A stretch of DNA of 52,758 nucleotides, taken from NCBI GenBank assembly GCA_024655865.1, contig JANLFM010000002.1, positions 21,647-74,404 on the forward strand. The letters are read 5' to 3'. The number at the start of each line of letters is the position of its first letter. The first letter of the stretch is position 1. The notes under the pieces were generated by a model. It was not told the origin of the DNA, searched no databases, and saw only the letters and a program-made list of their open reading frames with translations. The stretch is from Caldisericota bacterium (GTDB lineage: Bacteria > Caldisericota > JANLFM01). Below are positions 9,372 to 17,543 of the stretch, one piece after another. The position numbers and the translations under genes were made by a program.

Positions 9372-10403
9372 TTAAGCCCGTTTGCTTAAAGCCAGGACTT
9401 GTCTCAGGGTATCAAGGTTTTCCAAAACTTTTCCAGCTCCCAGGACGACACAGGATAAAGGGTCCTCGGCCACGAGTACGGGAAGTCCCAGGGCATCTGA
9501 AAGGAAGCGGTCCAGACCATAAAGCAGGGCTCCTCCACCAGTGAGCATGATGCCCCGATCCACGATATCGGCGGCAAGCTCGGGGGGTGTAGTCTCGAGA
9601 CAGGCCTTAATGGCATCGAGGATCACAGCCAGAGGCTCGGAAATGGAATGCCTGATTTCCTCAGAATCAACAGTAATGGATTTGGGAAGACCGGTAACCA
9701 GATCCCTACCTGAAACGTCGTAGGTCCTAACCTCCGGAAAGGGATAGGCACAGCCAATACGAATTTTCACTTCCTCCGCAGTGCGTTCCCCGATCATCAG
9801 GTTATAGTTTTTCCTGATGTAGGCAAGGATGGCCTCATTCATCTCATCCCCTCCCACACGCACAGATTTGGTAGCCACCATACCTTTCATAGAGATCACA
9901 GCTACTTCAGAGGTTCCTCCACCCAGATCCACCACCATGGAGCCCGTGGCTTCCACAACCGGAAGACCAGCCCCAATCGCCGCGGCCATGGGTTCCTCAA
10001 TCAGGGAAGCTTCCTTGGCGCCGGCATGGATAGCGGCATCCAGGACGGCGCGCTTCTCCACCTCGGTAACTCCCACGGGAATTCCCACCAGGACACGTGG
10101 GCCTACACGGAAAAGTCCTCGATCGTTGAGAGCTTTGGAAATGAAATAGCGCAACATTTTCTCGGTGATGTCAAAATCAGCAATTACCCCATCCTTAAGG
10201 GGCCTGATGATAGTAATATCCGCCGGGGTTTTGCCTGCCATGCGCCTGGCCTCTTGCCCAACTGCAAGGACAGTATTGTTGCGGTAAACCGCAACCACGG
10301 AGGGCTCCCGAACGACGATTCCCTTTCCCTTCACATAAACCAAGCTATTAGCTGTCCCTAAATCTATTGCTATATCTTTTTGCAGAAAAGAGAAGAGTCC
10401 CAT
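9372..10403 (-). CDS. mreB: Rod shape-determining actin-like protein MreB
   Basis: A 343-residue actin-fold ATPase that forms membrane-bound filaments steering elongation. The nucleotide-site motifs are clear: IDLGTANSLVYVKGKG (phosphate 1) near residue 13, VDLGGGTSEVAV (phosphate 2) near residue 158, and IMLTGGGALLYG (adenosine) near residue 284. The N-terminal LFSFLQKDI is typical of MreB. It follows maf by only 5 bases and is the first of the shape genes in the series. Confidence 0.96.
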   Translation of the reverse strand: MGLFSFLQKDIAIDLGTANSLVYVKGKGIVVREPSVVAVYRNNTVLAVGQEARRMAGKTPADITIIRPLKDGVIADFDITEKMLRYFISKALNDRGLFRVGPRVLVGIPVGVTEVEKRAVLDAAIHAGAKEASLIEEPMAAAIGAGLPVVEATGSMVVDLGGGTSEVAVISMKGMVATKSVRVGGDEMNEAILAYIRKNYNLMIGERTAEEVKIRIGCAYPFPEVRTYDVSGRDLVTGLPKSITVDSEEIRHSISEPLAVILDAIKACLETTPPELAADIVDRGIMLTGGGALLYGLDRFLSDALGLPVLVAEDPLSCVVLGAGKVLENLDTLRQVLALSKRA

Positions 10404-10408
10404 TCTGC

Positions 10409-10984
10409 CTACTTTACTTTAATTCCAATTTTTTTCAAGAGCATATGCAACCTGTACAAGGGTAAACCTATCACATTATAAAAGCAACCTTCAATCCTTT
10501 CCACGAAAATGGCAGCCTTGCCCTGGATGGCGTAAGCACCAGCTTTACCAATGGGTTCGCCGCTTTTTACATAATTTGTGATCTCCTCTTCATCCAATTC
10601 TCGAAAATAAACAGAGGTACACTCGTAATCGGTGAGGATTTCTGAATTTTCAAGGTCGAGAAGGGCGAGGCCCGTATAAACCATGTGCCTCTTTCCCGAG
10701 AGCTTCCTGAGCATAAAAATTGCCTCTTCGGGGTTCCTTGGTTTTCCGAGGATATCCGAGTCCACGACCACTATTGTGTCGCAGCCCAAAACTACGCCCT
10801 CCTTTAGCTTTGAAGCAGCATGAATCGCCTTATCCAGCGCCAGGCGCTGACAGGCCATCTCTGGAAGCTCTCCAGGGAGAAAAATTTCCTTGATCCTGCT
10901 GGGCACGACCGTGTACTCCACCCCAAGAAGCTTCAAAAGCTGTTTCCTTCTCGGAGAGGCAGATGCCAGGTAAAATTTCTTCAT
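10409..10984 (-). CDS. maf: Maf-family nucleotide pyrophosphatase
   Basis: A 191-residue protein beginning MKKFYLASASPRRKQLL, the Maf signature (SxSPRR). It also has the GCDTIVVVD and GKPRNPEEA motifs of the family. Maf enzymes hydrolyse non-canonical or modified nucleoside triphosphates (dTTP/UTP, m7GTP or pseudo-UTP, depending on subgroup) and have been linked to septum inhibition. Its place directly before mreB is the classic Bacillota arrangement. The substrate subgroup was not determined. Confidence 0.93.
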   Translation of the reverse strand: MKKFYLASASPRRKQLLKLLGVEYTVVPSRIKEIFLPGELPEMACQRLALDKAIHAASKLKEGVVLGCDTIVVVDSDILGKPRNPEEAIFMLRKLSGKRHMVYTGLALLDLENSEILTDYECTSVYFRELDEEEITNYVKSGEPIGKAGAYAIQGKAAIFVERIEGCFYNVIGLPLYRLHMLLKKIGIKVK

Positions 10985-10986
10985 TT

Positions 10987-11229
10987 TTAAATCAGAGAAT
11001 AAAGGTAAAGGCCAAGGAGTATCCCTAATGCGCTTCCCAGGGTGAGCTTGATGGAAATGCCAAAAGTAATAGTCAGCACCACAAGATCAAGGGTGGCAGG
11101 GCCAAAGGAAGCACTGAGGCCGTAATCCATAAAAGGCAAAATGTCCTTAAGAGCGTGGCTGATCAAACTTCCAATTAACGCCCCCAGGATCAAAAACAGG
11201 ATCAGGAGCCCCACCCTTACATTCCGCAC
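10987..11229 (-). CDS. DUF4321-family small membrane protein
   Basis: This 80-residue protein has two hydrophobic segments (about residues 6-28 and 54-78) around a short polar loop, and looks like the DUF4321 family often found just upstream of maf in Clostridia. Its function is unknown. It sits 1 base after the nfnB stop codon and 2 bases before maf, so it is surely cotranscribed with them. Confidence 0.78.
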   Translation of the reverse strand: MRNVRVGLLILFLILGALIGSLISHALKDILPFMDYGLSASFGPATLDLVVLTITFGISIKLTLGSALGILLGLYLYSLI

Positions 11230-11230
11230 C

Positions 11231-12622
11231 TCACCATTTGGCCTCCAGATATTTCAGGATATTCTCTACCGCAATTTTTCCTTCTCCCATAGCGGAAATA
11301 ACGGTGGCGCCGCCGGAAATAACGTCTCCACCGGCAAAAACCCCGGGGCGTGTGGTCTTCCCGGTCTTTTTGTCCACGACCAGGGTACCGTGAGGGCTCA
11401 TCTTCAACCCAGGGGTGGTCATGGTAACTAAGGGGTTCGGAGTTGTGCCGATAGCGATCACCACAATGTCTGCCTCGATCTCAAAATTTGATCCATCAAT
11501 GGGTATCGGCTTCCTTCTTCCCGAGGCATCCGGTTCGCCAAGCTGCATCCTGACGCATTCCAGTCCTGCTACATTTCCAGAATCTTCAAGGATCCTAACC
11601 GGAGCCGTAAGCCAGTGGAATTCTACTCCTTCCTCAGCCGCATGGTGATACTCCTCTCTTCTGGCGGGCATCTCCTCAAAGGAGCGACGGTATATGATCA
11701 TGGATTTTTCCGCGCCCAACCTTAAGGCAGTGCGGGCACAGTCCATGGAAACGTCTCCGGCCCCGATAACCGCCACCTTTTTGCCCCTTTTTGTGGGTGT
11801 GTCAAACTCTGGGAAAAGATAGGCTTTCATCAAATTGGAGCGGATGAGGTACTCATTGGCGGAGAAAACCCCGTTCAGGTTTTCCCCGGGAATGTTTAGA
11901 AGGAGAGGAAGACCAGCTCCGGTTCCCAAAAATACAGCCTCGTATCCCTCGCCGAAGAGGTCATCGATCGTGATCGTGCGCCCCACGAGCACATCGAGCT
12001 TAACTTCCACCCCTAAGCGCTTGACGTAATCAGCCTCTGCAGCCACGATCTTTTTAGGCAGACGGAATTCGGGAATCCCGTAAACCAGAACCCCTCCTTC
12101 CTTATGTAGGGCCTCAAAGAGGGTAACCTGGATTCCAGCGCGGGCCAGGTTTCCGGCAACTGTCAACCCCGCTGGTCCTGCTCCCACAACCGCCACCTTT
12201 TTCCCTACTGGCTCAGGGAGAGATGGGATTTCCACTCCGTGTTCCAATTCCCAATCAGCGGCAAAGCGCTCCAGTTTTCCAATGTTGATGGGGTCTCCCC
12301 TTTTCCCCATCACGCAGGGCTGTTCGCATTGTCTCTCCTGAGGACAGACCCTGCCGCAGATAGCAGGAAGGTTGTTCCAGCGCTTCAGCTCTCGGATAGC
12401 TTCCATAAATTCGCGCTCGGCAATATGTTTGATGAATTTAGGAATATCAATATTTACCGGGCAGCCACTTCGGCAGGGTGGGTTCTTACACTGCAGGCAC
12501 CTCTTAGCTTCAGCAACTGCCTCCTCTTCATTGTACCCCAGGGCCACTTCTTGAAAATTTTTGACCCTCTCCTGGGGAGATTGTTCGCGAACCGGGATCC
12601 TTTTGAATTCCACAGGGCTCAT
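11231..12622 (-). CDS. nfnB: NfnB: large subunit of electron-bifurcating NADH-dependent ferredoxin:NADP oxidoreductase
   Basis: A 463-residue flavoprotein of the glutamate-synthase small-subunit family. The N-terminus has two [4Fe-4S] motifs, CLQCKNPPCRSGCPV and CGRVCPQERQCEQPC, followed by an FAD dinucleotide fold VAVVGAGPAGLTVAG (near residue 143) and an NADPH fold VAVIGAGDVSMDCAR (near residue 286). On its own it could be called GltD, but it overlaps by 4 bases a ferredoxin-NADP-reductase-like gene (NfnA), and no large glutamate synthase gene is near. The pair therefore matches NfnAB, a cytosolic flavin-based bifurcating transhydrogenase that balances NADH, NADPH and reduced ferredoxin in anaerobes. 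Confidence 0.87.
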   Translation of the reverse strand: MSPVEFKRIPVREQSPQERVKNFQEVALGYNEEEAVAEAKRCLQCKNPPCRSGCPVNIDIPKFIKHIAEREFMEAIRELKRWNNLPAICGRVCPQERQCEQPCVMGKRGDPINIGKLERFAADWELEHGVEIPSLPEPVGKKVAVVGAGPAGLTVAGNLARAGIQVTLFEALHKEGGVLVYGIPEFRLPKKIVAAEADYVKRLGVEVKLDVLVGRTITIDDLFGEGYEAVFLGTGAGLPLLLNIPGENLNGVFSANEYLIRSNLMKAYLFPEFDTPTKRGKKVAVIGAGDVSMDCARTALRLGAEKSMIIYRRSFEEMPARREEYHHAAEEGVEFHWLTAPVRILEDSGNVAGLECVRMQLGEPDASGRRKPIPIDGSNFEIEADIVVIAIGTTPNPLVTMTTPGLKMSPHGTLVVDKKTGKTTRPGVFAGGDVISGGATVISAMGEGKIAVENILKYLEAKW

Positions 12623-13455
12623 TTGACACCTCTTCTTTTAAGATACAAATCCAGTGCGGCTTTTTCTTCAGCTTTGTACACTGCCAAGCGCGAGAGAAGG
12701 TGATCGAAGTCCACCTTATGAGCATCAAAGTCCGGGCCGTCCACGCAGGTGAACCTGGTTTTCCCATCCACCATCACGCGGCAAACGCCGCACATGCCAG
12801 TACCGTCAACCATCATAGCGTTCAGGCTAGCTATCGTGGGTATACCGGCAAGAGCAGTTACTTCGGCAACCTTCTTCATCATAATCGCCGGGCCCGCGGT
12901 AAAAACCATGTTGATCTTCGTTCCCCTCGAGATCACCTGTTTTAGGAGATCTGTAGTGAAACCGTGAAAACCAAAGGAGCCGTCGTCAGTGGAGATTAGA
13001 ACTTCGTCCGAGACCGAGCGCATGCGATCCACCCAGAAAAGCAGGTTTTGGGAACGAGCCCCCATGCAGGTAATCACCATGTTTCCTTGTTCCTGAAGGG
13101 CTCGAGCTATCGGGAAAAGGGGAGCAATACCGACTCCTCCAGGCACGCAGACTACGGTCCCAAATTTATCAATGTGAGTGGGCTGACCCAAGGGGCCAAG
13201 AAGATCCTGAAGTTGGTCCCCCTCTTCAAGCTCACCCAACTTCAGGGAGGTCACTCCCACTTCCTGAAAGACAATGGTCACAATTCCTGAGTTCGGCTTC
13301 CAATCAGCAATGGTTAAGGGGATACGTTCTCCTTCCTCTCTGACTCTAACAACGACGAACTGCCCGGGTCTTGCTTTTCGGGCCACCATGGGTGCATGCA
13401 CGTCAATGAGCTTAATTGAGGGAGCAAGCTCCTCCTTGCGTAAAATCCTGAACAA
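12619..13455 (-). CDS. nfnA: NfnA: small subunit of electron-bifurcating NADH-dependent ferredoxin:NADP oxidoreductase
   Basis: A 278-residue protein with an N-terminal FAD-binding barrel, an NAD-binding domain (VVCVPGGVGIAPLFPIAR near residue 105) and a C-terminal [2Fe-2S] site in GMCGVCRVMV...TCVDGPDFD. This architecture is shared with dihydroorotate dehydrogenase electron-transfer subunits (PyrK) and sulfide dehydrogenase SudB. The linked NfnB subunit decides in favour of NfnA. The start is TTG 13455, 7 bases after GGAGG. It lies 13 bases downstream of the AMMECR1 gene. Confidence 0.87.
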   Translation of the reverse strand: MFRILRKEELAPSIKLIDVHAPMVARKARPGQFVVVRVREEGERIPLTIADWKPNSGIVTIVFQEVGVTSLKLGELEEGDQLQDLLGPLGQPTHIDKFGTVVCVPGGVGIAPLFPIARALQEQGNMVITCMGARSQNLLFWVDRMRSVSDEVLISTDDGSFGFHGFTTDLLKQVISRGTKINMVFTAGPAIMMKKVAEVTALAGIPTIASLNAMMVDGTGMCGVCRVMVDGKTRFTCVDGPDFDAHKVDFDHLLSRLAVYKAEEKAALDLYLKRRGVK

Positions 13456-13468
13456 TTGCTAACCTCCT

Positions 13469-13990
13469 TTACTTTAAGCGTTGGACTTTAAAGCGATAGA
13501 TTTTATAAGGTTCAGTTTCCAGAATTCCTGCCTTTCGCCTGGCAATTTCAAGCTGCTCCTCCACGGTGTCCACTCCCTCAAGGTCGGGGAGAAGAACTCC
13601 TTTCCTCCAACCACTTTCCACGATCACCCCGTAGACTTTGGGATCGAGCTCATCAAGTGATTTCACTGGTTCGGGAGGAGTGAGGACATCCACGGAAATC
13701 TCCAGCTCTGGGATTTCGGAAATTTGAACAGGAGGGAAGCGAGGATCCTGAATAGCCGCAGCGATGGCGTTTCTTTGCACTTCTTCCTCGAGTGTTGGAG
13801 ATTGAGGGGAAAGGGTACCGATGCAGCCACGCAGCATTCCCCGTTTCTTTAAGGATACAAAAGTAGCAGCTCTATTGGGCAAGCCCTCAGGGTGTGGAAT
13901 TCCTGGTTTAGAAACCTTCCCTTGTTTGAGATACTCTTCGATCGTCCTTCGCGCTAATTTAACTAAAGGGTGTTCCTCTTCTTTTGCCAT
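13469..13990 (-). CDS. AMMECR1-domain protein (AmmeMemoRadiSam system protein A)
   Basis: A 173-residue AMMECR1-family protein, with the motifs RGCIGTL, DPRFPPV and [14 protein letters not shown] in family order. In many prokaryotes it is found with a Memo-like protein and a radical SAM protein; neither is adjacent here. The molecular role is unknown. The start is ATG 13990. There is no Shine-Dalgarno, and a TATAAT ends only 6 bases before the ATG, so the gene could be expressed both by read-through from metG and from a leaderless transcript. Confidence 0.85.
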   Translation of the reverse strand: MAKEEEHPLVKLARRTIEEYLKQGKVSKPGIPHPEGLPNRAATFVSLKKRGMLRGCIGTLSPQSPTLEEEVQRNAIAAAIQDPRFPPVQISEIPELEISVDVLTPPEPVKSLDELDPKVYGVIVESGWRKGVLLPDLEGVDTVEEQLEIARRKAGILETEPYKIYRFKVQRLK

Positions 13991-13996
13991 GTCCCA

Positions 13997-14002
13997 ATTA
14001 TA
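13997..14002 (-). promoter_or_regulatory. Candidate -10 box for a leaderless AMMECR1 transcript
   Basis: On the minus strand TATAAT is preceded by TTTTGA and followed, after 6 bases, by the AMMECR1 start codon. No convincing -35 box is visible at the right distance. If active, transcription would begin at or next to the ATG. Confidence 0.4.
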
Positions 14003-14093
14003 TCAAAATCCGTAGAAAGGCTTAAAAAGGAAGTTCCAAGCGAAGGTTGAGAGCTGATATTATTTCAATTTTAAAGGTAATCTCTGCTCCGGC

Positions 14094-14873
14094 TTACCTC
14101 CCTCCCTTTAAAAATAAAGTATGGGCGTTCTCCCAACTCTTCTGCGCAAGGTCCTCAAGCTTTTCCCCGCGAAGATCGGCTAAAAAGCGAAGTACCTCTT
14201 TGATAAAAAGGGGCTCGTTTCTCCCTTTTCTGTCCGGCCAGGGCTTAAGGTATGGAGAATCAGTTTCTACGAGAATCCTTTCTCGAGGAACTTTCTGTGC
14301 AGCTTCCTGGATTCCTCTGCTTGAGGGATAAGTCAAATTTCCAGCAAAAGAGATATAAAAGTTTAGATCCAGTGCTTCCCTGGCTTCCTTCCAGGAAGCG
14401 GAGAAGCAGTGCATTACACCTCCAACCTCATTCGCTTTTTCCTCCTTAAGGATCCTCAGAATATCCTGATGGGCATCTCGGTCATGGATGATGATTGGCA
14501 TACGGTGTTTTTTAGCAAGCTGGATCTGGGCGCGGAAGACGGATTTTTGGACATCGCGGGGGGATAAATCACGATAATAATCCAGACCAATTTCTCCCCA
14601 GGCGACTACTTTTGGAGAAGACAAAAGCATGGATTCCAGGAATGAGAAATCCTCCGCCTGAACGATCTTGGCATCATGAGGGTGCACTCCTATTGCAGAA
14701 TAGACATCCTTGTTTTTTTCTGCCAGGGCCACGGATTCCCCTGAGGAGCGGAAATTAAAGCCCACACAAAGAAATTTCTGAACCCCGGATTCCCTGGCCC
14801 GGGAAAAAACCTCAAGGAGGTCTCGCTGGAAGTCCCTCATGGAAAGGTGAGTGTGAGTATCAAAGATCTGCAT
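14094..14873 (-). CDS. tatD: TatD-family metal-dependent hydrolase
   Basis: A 259-residue TIM-barrel metallohydrolase. Metal ligands and family motifs are present in order: DTHTHL (residues 5-10), GEIGLDYY (about 92-99), IIHDRDAH, MHCFSASW and VETDSPYL. TatD proteins are Mg-dependent DNases/exonucleases thought to act in DNA repair or turnover. Its ATG shares one base with the stop codon of the tRNA-binding gene (TAATG). The metG-tatD order is common in Bacillota. Confidence 0.93.
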   Translation of the reverse strand: MQIFDTHTHLSMRDFQRDLLEVFSRARESGVQKFLCVGFNFRSSGESVALAEKNKDVYSAIGVHPHDAKIVQAEDFSFLESMLLSSPKVVAWGEIGLDYYRDLSPRDVQKSVFRAQIQLAKKHRMPIIIHDRDAHQDILRILKEEKANEVGGVMHCFSASWKEAREALDLNFYISFAGNLTYPSSRGIQEAAQKVPRERILVETDSPYLKPWPDRKGRNEPLFIKEVLRFLADLRGEKLEDLAQKSWENAHTLFLKGGR

Positions 14874-15205
14874 TAAAGAATGCGCGACCCCTCCTTCACC
14901 GGGTGATCTAAAGTGAGAAGGGAAATAGTATGCTCCGGGGAATCCTCTTCAGCGGCAAGGAGCATGCCTTCAGAGCGTATCCCTCGAATGGTTGCGGGTT
15001 CTAGGTTGGAAACCACTACTACCAATTTCCCCAGGAGGGACTCGGGTGCGTAGTGCATCGCTATACCCGCTACCAGGGTCCTCTCCCCATCCTGGCCTAA
15101 GTTCACTTTCAGCTGGAGTAGCTTCTCGGAACCCTCCACTTTTTGGGCTTCGATCACTCGACCTACTTCTAACTTCATCTTCCGGAATTCCTCAATGCTG
15201 ATCAT
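14873..15205 (-). CDS. Detached C-terminal tRNA-binding domain of methionyl-tRNA synthetase
   Basis: A 110-residue EMAP/Arc1p-type OB-fold protein, with IEEFRKMKLEVGRVIEAQ at the N-terminus and the motifs GIAMHY, VVVSNLEP and SEGMLLAA. In many bacteria this domain is fused to the C-terminus of MetRS as a dimerisation and tRNA-binding module; here it is a separate gene that overlaps the metG stop codon (ATGA), so equal expression is likely. I chose ATG 15205 because the frame upstream of it lies wholly inside metG. Confidence 0.9.
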   Translation of the reverse strand: MISIEEFRKMKLEVGRVIEAQKVEGSEKLLQLKVNLGQDGERTLVAGIAMHYAPESLLGKLVVVVSNLEPATIRGIRSEGMLLAAEEDSPEHTISLLTLDHPVKEGSRIL

Positions 15206-16752
15206 GGATTCTCCTTTCCGGGACGAGGGAAAATAGGAGGCTTTTTGGAAATCCGAAGTCCGGGAGCTAATTTGCCCCAGACAAGTTCCCTGTCCCAAAT
15301 AGCCTTTTTTACTTCTCCATCCAGGCCCAGAGATTCCCAGAAAAGCTGAGCTGTAGTGGGCATGAAAGGAGAAATCAGCAGGGCAGAGAAACGCAGCCCC
15401 TCAGCGACATTAAACAGGGAATCCCCCAATTCCTCAGTTTTTCCCTCTTTGGCCAGTCTCCAGGGGGCCCGCTCATCGAGGTATTTATTCAGGGTTCCCA
15501 AAAAGGCCCAAATGGAGTTCAGAGCCTCACTGAAGGCCAGATCACCCATATGTTCCTCCACCAGGGCCACTGTCCTCTCGGCCTCCTTGCCCAGTACCGG
15601 ATCGGGCCTACCCTCGGGGATCGACCCTGCAAAGTTCTTCTCAATCAGCGGAAGGGATCGGTTCAGAAGGTTTCCCAGATCGTTTGCCAGGTCCGCCGAG
15701 TAGCGTAGTTCTAATGAAGCGTCTTTGAAATCTCCATCGGCCCCAAAAGGAACTTCGCGCAGAATGAAGTAACGGAAGACATCCACGCTTACCCTTTCGT
15801 TTCCAGTATATTGCGTGAGGTCTTGCACTACTTTCAAGGGATCGATTACGTTGCCCAACGACTTGGAGATCTTCTGTCCTTCCTTGGTCCAGAAGCCGTG
15901 AGCGAAAACTTTTTTGGGGAGGGGGAGACCGGCTGCCATAAGCATAGCCGGCCAGATGATGGAATGAAATCTATTAATCTCCTTGCCTACCAGGTGCACG
16001 TCCGCGGGCCAGAAGAGGGTAAACTTTTCCCGATTATCCAGCCATCCAGCAACGGTAATGTAGTTCAGAAGCGCGTCCACCCAGACATACACTACATGCT
16101 GGGCATCGAAGGGCAGAGGGACTCCCCAGGTGATCGTGGAACGGGAGATAGAAATGTCTCTTAAACCGGATTTCAAAATATTGAGCATCTCATTGTAGCG
16201 GATTTCCGGCTCCACAAATTTGGGATTGGCCAGGAAGTGCTCTAAAAGGGGTTGAGTGTATTTGGAAAGGCGGAAAAAGTAATTCTCCTCTTTCATCCAC
16301 TGGAGTTCCCTGGAGCAGTCCGGGCACTTCCTCTCCTGGACCTCAGACTCGGGAAAGAACGCCTCGTCCCAGAAGCAGTACCAGCCTTCATAGTATCCTT
16401 TGTAGATATCCCCTGAAGCGTAAAGTCGCGAGACGAACTCCTGAACCACCTTTTTGTGGCGGGGTTCGGAAGTGCGAATGAAGTCATCGAATTCCACCTC
16501 CAGGAAGGAGAAAACCTTTTTCCAAGAGGCTGCGAGCTGATCCACGTAATCTTGAGGGGCCAGGCCCTTTTTCTCCGCGGCCTGCCTCACCTTTTGCGCA
16601 TGCTCATCTGTACCCGTAGAGAATAGCACCTGGAGGCCACGGTGCCTCTTGTAGCGTGCCAGTACATCGGCAGCGATTGTCGTGTAGGCGTGGCCGATGT
16701 GCGGCTCATCATTAACATAGTAAATGGGCGTGGTAATGTAATACTTTCCCAT
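15202..16752 (-). CDS. metG: Methionyl-tRNA synthetase (catalytic chain)
   Basis: A 516-residue class I synthetase that charges tRNA-Met with methionine. HIGH is at residues 18-21 (DEPHIGHAY) and the KMSKS loop appears as KISKS. One CPDC zinc pair is present in the connective peptide, which places it in the single-knuckle group. The C-terminal domain is missing because it is encoded by the next gene. I prefer ATG 16752, 8 bases after AGAGG; GTG 16761 would be the alternative. It is preceded by a T-box leader, so it should be induced when uncharged tRNA-Met accumulates. Confidence 0.95.
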   Translation of the reverse strand: MGKYYITTPIYYVNDEPHIGHAYTTIAADVLARYKRHRGLQVLFSTGTDEHAQKVRQAAEKKGLAPQDYVDQLAASWKKVFSFLEVEFDDFIRTSEPRHKKVVQEFVSRLYASGDIYKGYYEGWYCFWDEAFFPESEVQERKCPDCSRELQWMKEENYFFRLSKYTQPLLEHFLANPKFVEPEIRYNEMLNILKSGLRDISISRSTITWGVPLPFDAQHVVYVWVDALLNYITVAGWLDNREKFTLFWPADVHLVGKEINRFHSIIWPAMLMAAGLPLPKKVFAHGFWTKEGQKISKSLGNVIDPLKVVQDLTQYTGNERVSVDVFRYFILREVPFGADGDFKDASLELRYSADLANDLGNLLNRSLPLIEKNFAGSIPEGRPDPVLGKEAERTVALVEEHMGDLAFSEALNSIWAFLGTLNKYLDERAPWRLAKEGKTEELGDSLFNVAEGLRFSALLISPFMPTTAQLFWESLGLDGEVKKAIWDRELVWGKLAPGLRISKKPPIFPRPGKENP

Positions 16753-16769
16753 CACTCTCACCTCTTTAT

Positions 16770-17035
16770 AAATAAAAAACCCCCTTCTTTTTATTCTTTA
16801 GGGACGGGAGGGGGTTCCCGCGGTACCACCCTAATTTGCCCCAAGAGCTCAAGCTACAAGAGGCAATCTCTAAGCCCTTTAACGAGGGCCAGACGGCTCG
16901 GCCTACTTACCTTAGTTCAGCCAGCGGCTCCCGAAACATTTCAGGCGCACTCCCTGACCGGCTTTCACCTTACCCGGTTCTCTGAGCAGTTGCGGGCACC
17001 TTACTCCCTTCGTTCATCGCCGAATTTTAATGGAA
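16770..17035 (-). promoter_or_regulatory. T-box riboswitch, methionine-type
   Basis: The minus-strand leader of metG contains the T-box sequence AGGGTGGTACCGCGGGAA (16832-16815), a GGGAGTA motif in the 5' side of stem I, and a stem I specifier region CCTGAAATGTTTCGG. Within it, ATG at 16939-16937 is the probable specifier codon and pairs with the CAU anticodon of tRNA-Met. A terminator follows. Known T-boxes bind uncharged tRNA and switch from terminator to antiterminator. The choice of specifier is by position and by the downstream gene. Confidence 0.9.
16771..16816 (-). terminator. T-box-controlled intrinsic terminator before metG
   Basis: AACCCCCT (16816-16809) pairs perfectly with AGGGGGTT (16785-16778), followed by TTTTTTATTT. 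The 5' arm immediately follows the T-box sequence and would be disturbed when the antiterminator forms. Confidence 0.87.
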
Positions 17036-17062
17036 TTTAGAGCATTCCTGAACTGTTGTCAA
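17034..17062 (-). promoter_or_regulatory. Promoter of the metG T-box transcript
   Basis: TTGACA (17062-17057), a 17-base spacer and TAAATT (17039-17034) form a near-consensus housekeeping promoter, placed right before the T-box leader. Confidence 0.8.
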
Positions 17063-17092
17063 CAAAACTTCGAAGAACTTGACGATATTTCC

Positions 17093-17530
17093 CTATAGTT
17101 TCCAGTACTCGGCCAGGAAAACGGAGAATGCACCTAAGGGGTCCATTTCTGGCTTTTCTGGAAAGCCCCCTGGCCAAAAGTGGAGCAGGCGGTCCAACAG
17201 AGTTAGTGCCTGAACGTGGTCAAGGGTGTCCTCCGTAACAGCGCCGTTCACGTAGAGGAACCGAGATGCTGAGGTTCCACAGGTGAAGTAGAGGTAGGAA
17301 AGAAAAACAACCTTATGGTTCTCGATGAGGATCTTCACCTGATAACGGTAATCAAGGGAACAAGCTTCAACGTACGCATATCCCAGGTCCCTGGCGTAAA
17401 CTCCCTGGAAAAAGGCATTTTCTGAAACTAAAGACATTGGGACAGGGTAGAAAGGTTCAGATCCGGCAAAGGTGGACGCAGGGAAAATCAGGGAAAATAA
17501 CAGAACCAGAATAAGCAGCTTAACCTTCAT
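17093..17530 (-). CDS. Small secreted protein of unknown function
   Basis: A 145-residue protein with a clear signal peptide (MKVKLLILVLLFSLIFPAS, cleavage probably after TFA or nearby). The mature part has two cysteines (ACSLDY and FTCGTS) that might form a disulfide, and no motif I recognise. It starts 13 bases after the WD40-SLH gene, so the two are probably cotranscribed and may act together at the cell surface. The stop lies only 31 bases before the metG promoter, with no obvious terminator. Confidence 0.65.
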   Translation of the reverse strand: MKVKLLILVLLFSLIFPASTFAGSEPFYPVPMSLVSENAFFQGVYARDLGYAYVEACSLDYRYQVKILIENHKVVFLSYLYFTCGTSASRFLYVNGAVTEDTLDHVQALTLLDRLLHFWPGGFPEKPEMDPLGAFSVFLAEYWKL

Positions 17531-17543
17531 GATTCATTCCTCC

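Noticed and set aside
11231-12622. GltD, small subunit of glutamate synthase
   Set aside because: No large subunit is near; the overlapping NfnA-like gene makes NfnB the better call.
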